Assembly (NCBI RefSeq): GCF_018613605.1
Contig: NZ_JAGGPU010000016.1
Coordinates: 1 to 64,000, forward strand
Direction of reading: 5' to 3'
DNA: 64,000 bases
DNA from: Pedobacter sp. ISL-64
GTDB lineage: Bacteria; Bacteroidota; Bacteroidia; Sphingobacteriales; Sphingobacteriaceae
The notes under the pieces were generated by a model that saw only the letters and a program-made list of their open reading frames with translations, made no database searches and was not told where the DNA came from. Position numbers and translations under genes: made by a program. Each line of letters starts with the position of its first letter. The stretch's first letter is position 1. Below are positions 25,628-33,327 of this stretch, piece after piece.

Positions 25628-25948
25628 CTAATGTGAAGCAAAGAACTTTAATCCTGCAATTGAGCCTATAAGTGTGCAGATAAAAAATATCCGCCAGAAG
25701 GTTGCTGGCTCATTGAAATAAAAAATTCCGATAATTACTGTTCCTACGGCACCGATACCCGTCCAAACAGCATAGGCAGTTCCCATGGGTAAAGTTTGGG
25801 TTGCTTTATTTAGCAATAAGAAACTCAAAATAATACAGACAAAAAAAGCCGTACTCCATTTTATATTCGAAAAATTGTTCGATAATTTAAGGCAGGTTGT
25901 AAAGCCAACTTCGAAAAGGCCAGCAATAATTAAGATAATCCAGTTCAT
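25628..25948 (-). CDS. SMR family small multidrug/guanidinium exporter (SugE/Gdx-like)
   Basis: A 106-residue protein with four membrane helices (about 2-20, 33-50, 57-78, 85-103). It would export small cations in exchange for protons as an antiparallel dimer. The essential glutamate of helix 1 is Glu13 in AGLFEVG. The MGTAYAVWTGIGAVGT motif in helix 3 is diagnostic of SMR. The N-terminus MNWIILIIAGLFEV resembles the Gdx (SugE) branch, whose substrate is guanidinium, more than EmrE. No guanidine riboswitch is apparent upstream; a Crp/Fnr regulator gene precedes it by 69 bases on the same strand. Confidence 0.87.
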   Translation of the reverse strand: MNWIILIIAGLFEVGFTTCLKLSNNFSNIKWSTAFFVCIILSFLLLNKATQTLPMGTAYAVWTGIGAVGTVIIGIFYFNEPATFWRIFFICTLIGSIAGLKFFASH

Positions 25949-26017
25949 GATAAATGTGTTTCTGCAAATTTAAGGCACATTCATCAGGCAACATTTTACA
26001 AATGTTAAAAAATGAAT

Positions 26018-26584
26018 TTATTTATGAGCTGCTCTTATTCTGCTCAGGGTAACCTGTGTTACGCCCAGGTATGAGGCAATGTGTTTTAAGGCTACTCTTT
26101 TAATCAGTTCGGGAGATTGATTTACAAAATCCTGATAACGTTCTGCTGCCCCTTTAAAAGCCCGGTCTATTAATCTTCTTTCAGTAGCAATTAACTCCTG
26201 TTCTGCAATTTTTCTGCCCCAATTGGCAATTTCTAAATGTTGATCGTAAAGCAAAAAAAGATCGGTTAGCCTGATTTGAATTAAACTGCAGTTTTCCAAT
26301 AGCTCAATATTTTCGTAACCGGGGCTATTATTAATATAGCTGTTAAAAGAAAAAAGAACGGCACTACTTTGCCCGAACCAAAAGGTTATCTGTTGGTTTT
26401 CTCCGTCAGAATAGGCTCTTGCAATACCACTTTCGAGGATATAGAAATAAGGCTCTGTTTTATCTGCATAGATTAAAATCGTTCCTTTTTGATGTTCTAC
26501 CCGCTTAGAAACAGCAGCTAACTTTTCTAAAGCTTCATTGCTGAGCGGCTTAAAGATTTCTATATTTTTTAACTGACTGTACAA
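26018..26584 (-). CDS. Crp/Fnr family transcriptional regulator
   Basis: A 188-residue regulator with an N-terminal cyclic-nucleotide-binding-like beta barrel (about 10-115) and a C-terminal winged helix with recognition segment HIASYLGVTQVTLSRIR (about 166-182). Cysteines for an Fnr iron-sulphur cluster are absent, and cAMP-binding residues are not conserved, so the ligand is unknown. It precedes the SMR exporter on the same strand and may control it. Many Bacteroidota carry many such regulators. Confidence 0.85.
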   Translation of the reverse strand: MYSQLKNIEIFKPLSNEALEKLAAVSKRVEHQKGTILIYADKTEPYFYILESGIARAYSDGENQQITFWFGQSSAVLFSFNSYINNSPGYENIELLENCSLIQIRLTDLFLLYDQHLEIANWGRKIAEQELIATERRLIDRAFKGAAERYQDFVNQSPELIKRVALKHIASYLGVTQVTLSRIRAAHK

Positions 26585-26633
26585 GAGAATTTTTAATGTT
26601 TGATAAAGCTATCGATTTTTTTTCAGCAGGGGG

Positions 26634-26660
26634 TGTAACCTGATTAAAAAGTATGTAGTC
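26634..26660 (+). promoter_or_regulatory. Putative ECF promoter for the DUF6249 gene
   Basis: TGTAACC (26634-26640), 14 bases, GTAGTC (26655-26660). Identical elements and spacing to 24927-24953, the region in front of the ECF sigma gene. Predicted start near 26667, leaving a leader of about 57 bases before the ATG at 26724. Confidence 0.65.
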
Positions 26661-26723
26661 ATAATACACAGAACACGGTTCAATTTAAACAATAGAATAT
26701 TTACAAATTAAAAAATTATAATC

Positions 26724-27089
26724 ATGGAAGGTATATTAATCCCAATCTCACTTTTTTTAGGTGCATTCGCAATGGTATTCGGAATTCGCTACCTATCAAA
26801 CAAAGAGAAAATGGCAATGATCGAAAGGGGAATCGATCCGGGGGTGCATAAGGCTACACCAAAACCGTTTTTAAGTTTAAAGTTCGGTTTGCTTTTGGTT
26901 GGTTTAGGAATCGGCCTGTTGGTAGCACTATTTACAGTTAGAGGAGTGTTCGGCAGCGACATGACGCGTAGTGAGCAAGGACAATCGGTAGCCATTTACT
27001 TTGGTTTCATTGGAATTTTCGGCGGACTGGGTTTAATTGTTTCTTACCTTGTAGAGAAGAAATGGCTGGATAGCAATAAAATGTTTTAA
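26724..27089 (+). CDS. DUF6249 family small membrane protein
   Basis: A 121-residue membrane protein with three hydrophobic segments (about 4-22, 50-72, 89-107). The cytoplasmic-looking loop after the first segment carries SNKEKMAMIERGIDP, the hallmark of the DUF6249 family, which is often found with ECF sigma/anti-sigma pairs in Bacteroidota. Function is unknown. It is preceded by an ECF-type promoter shared with the sigma gene at 24333-24914 and followed by its own terminator, so it is probably a single-gene target of that sigma factor. Confidence 0.82.
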   Translation: MEGILIPISLFLGAFAMVFGIRYLSNKEKMAMIERGIDPGVHKATPKPFLSLKFGLLLVGLGIGLLVALFTVRGVFGSDMTRSEQGQSVAIYFGFIGIFGGLGLIVSYLVEKKWLDSNKMF

Positions 27090-27094
27090 TATCA

Positions 27095-27141
27095 GAGAAG
27101 TCAAGTTTAATGGCCACATCGCTATAAAAACTTGCCTTCTC
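27095..27141 (+). terminator. Terminator-like hairpin after the DUF6249 gene
   Basis: GAGAAGTCAAGTTT (27095-27108) and AAACTTGCCTTCTC (27128-27141) form a 14 bp stem with one mismatch; the T tract behind it is weak (TTTATTCTT). Confidence 0.6.
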
Positions 27142-27220
27142 TTTATTCTTGTATTGTCAGCATTAGATAACTTACTTTTAGATTTAAATAACAGTCAGAT
27201 GGAAACATCTGACAGCACAT

Positions 27221-27643
27221 CTACTGCGGCTTATTAATAATCGCTACGGTTAAACGGCTAATGCAGTTCATCTTTCCGCGTTCATCGTAAATTTTGATTT
27301 CCCAAACCTGGGTTTTGGCCCCAATATGTAAAGGTTTGCAAATGCCTTTTACCAAACCACTTTTTACTGGCCGTAAATGGTTGGCGTTTACTTCTAAACC
27401 AACAGCAACATACTTCTCAGGATCTATACACATATAAGAAGCAATACTGCCCAAGGTTTCTGCCAAAACCACCGAGGCGCCGCCGTGCAAAATCCCTGTG
27501 GGTTGATGTGTACGTTCATCAACAGGCATGGTTCCGATAATAAAATCTTCACCAATTTCAGTAAAGCGGATGTCGAGCAGCGCACCTAAATGATTTTTAG
27601 GGCGGTCGTTCAGCTCGTCAACTGTGAAATTTTTAAACCACAT
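27221..27643 (-). CDS. Hot-dog fold acyl-CoA thioesterase (PaaI/MenI-like)
   Basis: A 140-residue thioesterase of the hot-dog superfamily. The motif GILHGGASVVLAETLGS carries the catalytic Glu and HGG of the 4-hydroxybenzoyl-CoA thioesterase type II / YdiI-MenI branch. MenI releases 1,4-dihydroxy-2-naphthoate from its CoA ester in menaquinone synthesis; Bacteroidota use menaquinone, so that role is possible but not shown. It overlaps the DinB gene by 11 bases and is the third gene of a kinase-DinB-thioesterase operon. Confidence 0.83.
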   Translation of the reverse strand: MWFKNFTVDELNDRPKNHLGALLDIRFTEIGEDFIIGTMPVDERTHQPTGILHGGASVVLAETLGSIASYMCIDPEKYVAVGLEVNANHLRPVKSGLVKGICKPLHIGAKTQVWEIKIYDERGKMNCISRLTVAIINKPQ

Positions 27644-28142
27644 GGTAACGTTCTTTTAAAATGTAAACATGATGGATAATATGGCCACCCACAATAAATA
27701 AAATAGATTTTACATTAATTTCCCTGCCCGAAGCAATTCCTTTTCTGTTCAGTTCCTCTTCGTTTAAAGATTTAAAAAGGTATAAATTGGCTTTACGAAG
27801 TGCAATAAATTCTTCGATCAGATCTTCCAGATCTCGCTCGGCAAAGCGGGCATTGGTTACATAGTCATCTTCCTCGAAACCTGGTAAAGGCTGCTGTTCT
27901 TTTCGGGCAAAACAGGTAATGCGAAAGGCAAAAACACGTTCAGCATCAATAATATGACCTAACATTTCTTTTAGTGTCCATTTGCCTTCAGCATAGGCGT
28001 AATCAGCCTTATCGGCGTTTGCCCTAAACAAGCCAGGCAGACTTAGCATCTGATCGTTTAAAATTTCGAAAATATCTCGATCTACTTTACTGATATAGGT
28101 TTCGCCCCAAGTTGGATATTCGTTAGGCTGTGGTCGGTTCAT
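27633..28142 (-). CDS. DinB family protein (putative metal-dependent transferase)
   Basis: A 169-residue four-helix protein of the DinB/YfiT superfamily. Metal-binding histidines are expected in LGHIIDAERVF and in GGHIIHHVYILKERY near the C-terminus, and both are present. Some members are thiol-dependent S-transferases; the substrate here is unknown. It overlaps the upstream histidine kinase gene by 20 bases and the downstream thioesterase by 11. Confidence 0.83.
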   Translation of the reverse strand: MNRPQPNEYPTWGETYISKVDRDIFEILNDQMLSLPGLFRANADKADYAYAEGKWTLKEMLGHIIDAERVFAFRITCFARKEQQPLPGFEEDDYVTNARFAERDLEDLIEEFIALRKANLYLFKSLNEEELNRKGIASGREINVKSILFIVGGHIIHHVYILKERYHVV

Positions 28143-29331
28143 ATCTTAAACTGCTTTTTAATATTATTCTAAAAGTTGTGCCTTTACCCAGTTCAGAGTC
28201 TTTTACAAAAATTTCTCCACTGTGGTAATTTTCTACAATACGTTTGGTAAGCGATAAGCCCAAGCCCCAGCCACGTTTACGTGTAGTATAGCCGGGTTGA
28301 AAAACGGCATCGAACTTAGATCTCGGAATACCCTTCCCGGTATCGCTCACATCAATAAACACCTGTTCTTTGGCTAAATTTTCTATAATGTTAATGGAGA
28401 TTGACCCTTCGTTTTCGATTGCGTTTGCTGCGTTTTTTAAAAGGTTTTCAATTACCCAATCAAATAATGGAACGTTTAGCATGGCCCTTACCTGCTCATC
28501 GCCGGTAATGCTGAATTTAACCTTATCTGAGGTACGTACTTTAAAATAGCGTATAAAATCGCTGATTACGATGTAAACCGTATGATCTTCGAGTATAGGT
28601 TTAGAACCGATTTTCGAGAAACGGTCGGTAATAATTTCCAATCGTTTAATATCGTTCTCCATTTCGGCAATCAACGGATCATCTTCTGCATCGAATTTAG
28701 ATTTTATTAGCTCCGTCCAGGCCATGAGTGATGATATTGGTGTACCCAATTGGTGAGCCGTTTCTTTAGCCAAACCTACCCAAACATGGTCTTGTTCATC
28801 TTTCCGGGCAGAACTGAATGCTGCATAAGCTGTTAAAAGGAAAAGGAAGATAACGCCCATTTGGATGTATGGGAAATACCTCAACTGTGTTAAAATGAAA
28901 GAGTCGCGATAGTAAGCCTTAAATTTTCTGCCAAAGATATTCATTTCATCAGGTGGATGCTGCGTCTTCATTTGCCTTAACTGCCTTACAAAATATAAAC
29001 TATCGTAAGTAAGTTTGGCATCCGAAATGGGGTAGTTGGTTTTTGTACTGTCAAGCCCGTTAAAAGAAGTAATCATTCCAGCCGAATCGGTCATGATTAC
29101 AGGTGTTTTGGTGTTTTTTCTTACGGTTTCAACTATTGTGCGGTAATCATCATTGTCATATAAAAACATAGATCGCTCCTGAATTTTCACCCAAAGATGA
29201 AATTGGTCGGCCTCTTCGCGTTCCATTTTTTTTACAAAAGAATCAGTGTAAAATACGGATGCAATGCCAATTAAGATGGCAAAAATGAGAAGGAAAAACT
29301 TCCAGCGGCGTTTCTTTTGATAAGGATTCAT
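28123..29331 (-). CDS. Membrane sensor histidine kinase
   Basis: A 402-residue kinase with two membrane segments (11-28 and about 155-173) enclosing a 125-residue extracytoplasmic sensor. The phosphorylated residue is His193 in AKETAHQLGTPISSLMAW, the HisKA variant with Gln-Leu-Gly-Thr seen in Bacteroidota. The ATPase domain shows the N box ENLLKNAANAIE and G boxes DTGKGIP and GWGLGLSLTKRIVE. No response regulator gene is adjacent. It is first in an overlapping operon with DinB and thioesterase genes. Confidence 0.9.
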   Translation of the reverse strand: MNPYQKKRRWKFFLLIFAILIGIASVFYTDSFVKKMEREEADQFHLWVKIQERSMFLYDNDDYRTIVETVRKNTKTPVIMTDSAGMITSFNGLDSTKTNYPISDAKLTYDSLYFVRQLRQMKTQHPPDEMNIFGRKFKAYYRDSFILTQLRYFPYIQMGVIFLFLLTAYAAFSSARKDEQDHVWVGLAKETAHQLGTPISSLMAWTELIKSKFDAEDDPLIAEMENDIKRLEIITDRFSKIGSKPILEDHTVYIVISDFIRYFKVRTSDKVKFSITGDEQVRAMLNVPLFDWVIENLLKNAANAIENEGSISINIIENLAKEQVFIDVSDTGKGIPRSKFDAVFQPGYTTRKRGWGLGLSLTKRIVENYHSGEIFVKDSELGKGTTFRIILKSSLRYEPTTA

Positions 29332-29467
29332 GCTTTAGCTAGCCAAATTACATAACAAAACGGAAAAAACATAAAACCATTATGCTTTTTCAAAAACCTT
29401 AAAGCAATCATTTCGAATGCATGATCGCTTCATCGCAGATGAAACACTATAAAATGGATGAAAAATA

Positions 29468-29475
29468 TATCTTTG
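29468..29475 (+). promoter_or_regulatory. -7 promoter box upstream of gltX
   Basis: TATCTTTG, a full match to TAnnTTTG, 80 bases upstream of the gltX ATG. No clear -33 TTTG at the right spacing. Confidence 0.45.
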
Positions 29476-29555
29476 TACCGAGCATAGTGCGTTGTGCTTA
29501 GTGCATGGATTACACCATTACGCTAAGCTATTAACTCCCTGCTCTTTGCTTAATT

Positions 29556-31064
29556 ATGGATAAGAAAGTTAGAGTAAGATTTGCCCCAAGCCCAACCGGA
29601 GGTTTGCATTTAGGTGGTGTGCGCACTGCCTTGTTCAATTATTTATTTGCCAAAAAAAATAACGGAACTTTTGTACTTCGTGTAGAAGATACCGATCAGA
29701 ACCGCTTTGTAGAAGGTGCAGAACAATATATTGTAAACTGTTTAGATTGGTGTGGCATTACACCTGATGAAAGCCCTAACAACCCAGGGGCTTATGGCCC
29801 GTACCGCCAAAGCGAGCGCAAACCCAGCTACCGTAAATTTGCCGAACAGTTAATTAGCGATGGTTATGCTTATTACGCCTTCGATACACCGGAAGATCTA
29901 GATGCCAAACGTAAAGAAATTCCAAATTTCCAATACGGGCAGGCCACACGTATGCAGATGCGCAATTCTTTAACCCTTACCATTAGCGAGGTTGAAGAGT
30001 TATTGGCAGCCAAAACACCGCATGTTATCCGCATTAAAGTACCAACCGATGAAATTGTACATTTTAACGATTTAATCCGTGGTGATGTAAGCTTCGAAAC
30101 CTCGTTGGTTGATGATAAAGTATTACTAAAAGCTGATGGAATGCCAACCTACCATTTAGCCGTTGTGGTTGATGATAAGGCGATGGAAATTAGTCATGCT
30201 TTTAGGGGAGAAGAATGGTTGCCTTCGGCACCGGTTCATATTTTACTTTGGAAATATTTAGGCTGGGAAGCGGAGATGCCTGCATGGGCCCATCTACCTT
30301 TAATCTTAAAGCCAGATGGACATGGAAAATTAAGTAAACGCGATGGCGACCGATTAGGTTTTCCGGTTTATGCGATGAACTGGACCGACCCTAAAACTGG
30401 GGATGTAACCAAAGGATTTAAAGAAATGGGTTTTATGCCCGAAGCTTTTATCAATATGCTGGCACTTTTAGGCTGGAATGATGGTACCGACCAGGAGTTA
30501 TTCTCGTTAAAAGAGCTGGAAGAAAAATTCTCGATAGAAAGAATAAGTAAGGCAGGGGCTAAATTCGATTTTGAAAAAGCCAAATGGTATAACCATGAGT
30601 GGATTAAATCGCAGGGCGCAGGGCGCTTGGCGGCAAGCGTTAAAGCGGAGTTGCAAAAAGTTGACATTGAAATAAACGATGATGCTTATTTAAATACCGT
30701 TATTGATTTAATTAAAGATCGCTGTACTTTATTGCCTGATTTTGTGGCACAGAGCAGTTACTTTTTTACTTCGCCGGCAGAATATGATGTAAACTCGGTA
30801 AAACCAAAATGGACAGCCGAAAAAGCTGATTTTTTTAATGCTTTTGCTGATCGTTTAACATTAACTGATGCGGGATCTGCCGAAGCGGCTTTTAAAGCCT
30901 TGGCCGAAGAAAAAGGCTTTAAACCAGGCGAATTGATGTTGCCTTTCCGCATTATGCTGGTGGGCGGTAAATTTGGGCCTGGTGTTTTTGATATTGCTGT
31001 ATTGCTGGGTATAACAGAAACTAAAACAAGGATAGCAAAAGCAATTACTGTTTTTAATAGTTAG
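29556..31064 (+). CDS. gltX: Glutamyl-tRNA synthetase
   Basis: A 502-residue class I aminoacyl-tRNA synthetase that charges tRNA-Glu. The HIGH signature appears as HLGG in PSPTGGLHLGGVRTALFNYL near the start, and KMSKS as KLSKRDG in HGKLSKRDGDRLGF. VEDTDQNR and RGEEWLPSAPVH are further family motifs. The C-terminal anticodon-binding domain is of normal length. It has its own putative promoter and a terminator, so is probably monocistronic. Whether it also charges tRNA-Gln is not determinable here. Confidence 0.96.
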   Translation: MDKKVRVRFAPSPTGGLHLGGVRTALFNYLFAKKNNGTFVLRVEDTDQNRFVEGAEQYIVNCLDWCGITPDESPNNPGAYGPYRQSERKPSYRKFAEQLISDGYAYYAFDTPEDLDAKRKEIPNFQYGQATRMQMRNSLTLTISEVEELLAAKTPHVIRIKVPTDEIVHFNDLIRGDVSFETSLVDDKVLLKADGMPTYHLAVVVDDKAMEISHAFRGEEWLPSAPVHILLWKYLGWEAEMPAWAHLPLILKPDGHGKLSKRDGDRLGFPVYAMNWTDPKTGDVTKGFKEMGFMPEAFINMLALLGWNDGTDQELFSLKELEEKFSIERISKAGAKFDFEKAKWYNHEWIKSQGAGRLAASVKAELQKVDIEINDDAYLNTVIDLIKDRCTLLPDFVAQSSYFFTSPAEYDVNSVKPKWTAEKADFFNAFADRLTLTDAGSAEAAFKALAEEKGFKPGELMLPFRIMLVGGKFGPGVFDIAVLLGITETKTRIAKAITVFNS

Positions 31065-31097
31065 CATTCATTCTGCGATGCAATAAGATAATACGGA

Positions 31098-31130
31098 GAA
31101 GTCAGGTTAAAAACTTGGCTTCTTTTTTTT
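31098..31130 (+). terminator. Terminator of gltX
   Basis: GAAGTCAGGTT and AACTTGGCTTC pair over 11 bases with two G-U pairs, followed by eight Ts. Confidence 0.8.
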
Positions 31131-31228
31131 GCAATAATCCAAAAGAATAAATCAATAAAAATAATTTATACTTTAGTATAACAATTGTCCCATAATTAAG
31201 GTTATTCATTAAACTAAAAAAGTAAATT

Positions 31229-32071
31229 ATGCAATGGTTTGGTAAAGGCAGTAATAATGTAGAAGACGGAAGAAGCGGTGGCGGGGGGAAAACCATCCTC
31301 GGTGGGGGTGTAGGTATAATAATCGTGGTGCTCGGCCTAATTTTTGGCAAAGATTTAACTGGCTTGGTTAGTCAGCTTCCAGCTACTACAGGCACCGAAG
31401 AAGTTAAGCAGGGCGTTCCGGCTAATGATCCACAGGCACAGTTTGTAGCGGGTGTATTGGAATCAACCGAGCAAGTATGGGATAAAGAATTTCAGGCGAT
31501 GGGCAAGCAGTATGAGTATCCTAAACTCAGACTATTTAGAGAAGCAGTGCAAACCGCCTGTGGCAATGCAGGAGCTAACGTTGGGCCATTTTATTGCCCA
31601 GGTGACCATAAAGTTTATATCGATCTATCATTTTATGATGATTTAAAAAACCGTTTCGGTGCTGCCGGAGATTTTGCACAGGCTTACGTAATTGCACATG
31701 AGGTAGGCCATCACGTTCAAAATTTATTGGGAATTTCGGAAAAACTAGATCAGGCACGTGGCCAGGTGAGCGAAAAAGAATATAACCGCTTGTCAGTAAA
31801 ATTAGAGTTACAAGCCGATTTTTTTGCCGGACTTTGGGCGCACAATGCACAAAACCTTAAAGATTTTAAATTGGATGAAGGTGATATAGAAGAAGCACTA
31901 ACTGCTGCGAATGCCATAGGCGATGATAAATTGCAAAAACAGGCTACAGGCGATGTTCAACCCGATTCTTTTACCCACGGTACCTCTGCCCAGCGGATGT
32001 ATTGGTTTAAAAAAGGTTTTGAAACTGGAGATATTAAACAGGGCGATACCTTTAATTCGAATAATTTATAA
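31229..32071 (+). CDS. Neutral zinc metallopeptidase (YpfJ family)
   Basis: A 280-residue membrane-anchored peptidase of the YpfJ family. A Gly-rich N-terminus (GRSGGGGKTILGGG, about 14-28) leads into one membrane helix (about 26-44). The extracytoplasmic domain carries the zinc motif HExxH in YVIAHEVGHHVQNLLG, with downstream LELQADFFAGLWAH providing the third ligand Glu. CPGDHKVYIDLSFYDDL is also typical. No substrate is known for the family. It stands just upstream of the two-component cluster but is not obviously part of it. Confidence 0.88.
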   Translation: MQWFGKGSNNVEDGRSGGGGKTILGGGVGIIIVVLGLIFGKDLTGLVSQLPATTGTEEVKQGVPANDPQAQFVAGVLESTEQVWDKEFQAMGKQYEYPKLRLFREAVQTACGNAGANVGPFYCPGDHKVYIDLSFYDDLKNRFGAAGDFAQAYVIAHEVGHHVQNLLGISEKLDQARGQVSEKEYNRLSVKLELQADFFAGLWAHNAQNLKDFKLDEGDIEEALTAANAIGDDKLQKQATGDVQPDSFTHGTSAQRMYWFKKGFETGDIKQGDTFNSNNL

Positions 32072-32175
32072 AAAATAAAAACTTTTTTTACAGCGCATTG
32101 TTTGTTTACAGTTAATGAGATTTTTGTCTCAAAACCAAACATAATTATCCCGGCTTCTTATTTGTTTTAATAAAG

Positions 32176-33309
32176 ATGATCCTTATAGTTGATGACAGGC
32201 CCGAAAACCTGATCTCGTTACAGAAAGTACTACAGGCACACAGTTTTGAGGTTGATACCGCATCGTCTGGCGAAGAGGCGCTGAAAAAAGTTTTAAAAAA
32301 CAACTACGTCCTGATTATTCTCGATGTACAAATGCCAGATATGGATGGCTTCGAGGTAGCCGAAACCATTTCTGGTTTTAGTAAGGCAAAAGATACCGCC
32401 ATTATATTTCTTTCTGCTGTAAATACAGAGTTAAAATTTATTACCAAAGGGTACCTGAGCGGTGGACTGGATTACATTACCAAGCCCGTTGATATTAATG
32501 TGCTGCTCCTTAAAATAAAAACATTTTATCGCATTTACGAGCAGAATAGAAAGCTTAACGAGGTGCAGGAAAAATTGCTTGAAGAAATCGAATTCCGAAA
32601 ACAGGCCGAACATAAAAAGGACGAATTTATCAGCATTGCCAGTCATGAGCTAAAAACACCTTTAACCAGCGTAAAAGGGTACATTCAGTTGCTACAGCGC
32701 AGCCTTAACAGAGATGATAAAACCATGGCCCAGAACCATCTCGAAAAAGCGAGTACCCAGCTCGAAAAACTAAACGAATTAATTGTCGATCTGCTCGATA
32801 TCTCAAAAATTGAAAGTGGAAAGATGAAGTTTAACATGAAAAGTTTTTATGCTGATAACATGGTAAACAATGCCATCGAGATGTTGCAGCAATCTAATCC
32901 TGATTTTAAAATCAGCAAACTGGGCAAAACAGACGAAATGATATTTGGTGATGAAATGCGCTTGGAGCAAGTGGTCATCAATTTTATTACGAATGCTATT
33001 AAATATGCTCCGGGTACCAATCAGGTTAATCTAACCACGAATATTAAAGATGAAAAACTTTATCTGGCAGTAAAAGATTTTGGTATTGGTATTTCAAAAG
33101 AGCAGCAAGATAAGATTTTTGATAAATTTTATCGGGTGGAAGATAACAGCAACCGGTTTAATGGCCTTGGAATAGGTTTGTATATCTGTTCGGAAATTAT
33201 TAACCGCCACGGAGGCACAATTGGGGTGAAAAGTGTGCCGGATGAAGGTTCTGAGTTTTATTTTATCATCCCCACCACAGAAGAGGAAATCCTTAAAAAT
33301 CAAATCTAA
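32176..33309 (+). CDS. Receiver-histidine kinase hybrid (cytoplasmic)
   Basis: A 377-residue protein with an N-terminal receiver (1-120; Asp6-Asp7 and phosphoacceptor Asp50 in IILDVQMPDMDG), then HisKA (phospho-His in IASHELKTPLTSVKG near 155) and an ATPase domain (NFITNAIKYAP, KDFGIGIS, GLGIGLYICSEI). There is no membrane segment, so it is a cytoplasmic kinase whose activity is likely set by phosphorylation of its own receiver. It is the first gene of a tightly packed signalling cluster; the next gene starts 18 bases later. Confidence 0.92.
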   Translation: MILIVDDRPENLISLQKVLQAHSFEVDTASSGEEALKKVLKNNYVLIILDVQMPDMDGFEVAETISGFSKAKDTAIIFLSAVNTELKFITKGYLSGGLDYITKPVDINVLLLKIKTFYRIYEQNRKLNEVQEKLLEEIEFRKQAEHKKDEFISIASHELKTPLTSVKGYIQLLQRSLNRDDKTMAQNHLEKASTQLEKLNELIVDLLDISKIESGKMKFNMKSFYADNMVNNAIEMLQQSNPDFKISKLGKTDEMIFGDEMRLEQVVINFITNAIKYAPGTNQVNLTTNIKDEKLYLAVKDFGIGISKEQQDKIFDKFYRVEDNSNRFNGLGIGLYICSEIINRHGGTIGVKSVPDEGSEFYFIIPTTEEEILKNQI

Positions 33310-33327
33310 TTATCCTTAATCCATATA

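Noticed and set aside
25023..25636. Several 60-84 codon frames on both strands
   Set aside because: All lie inside the tandem repeats B1 and B2; they are not conserved between the copies and show no protein features.
31160..31228. Guanidine or other riboswitch upstream of membrane protein genes (31229 and 25948)
   Set aside because: I could not find the conserved core bases of any riboswitch class I know.
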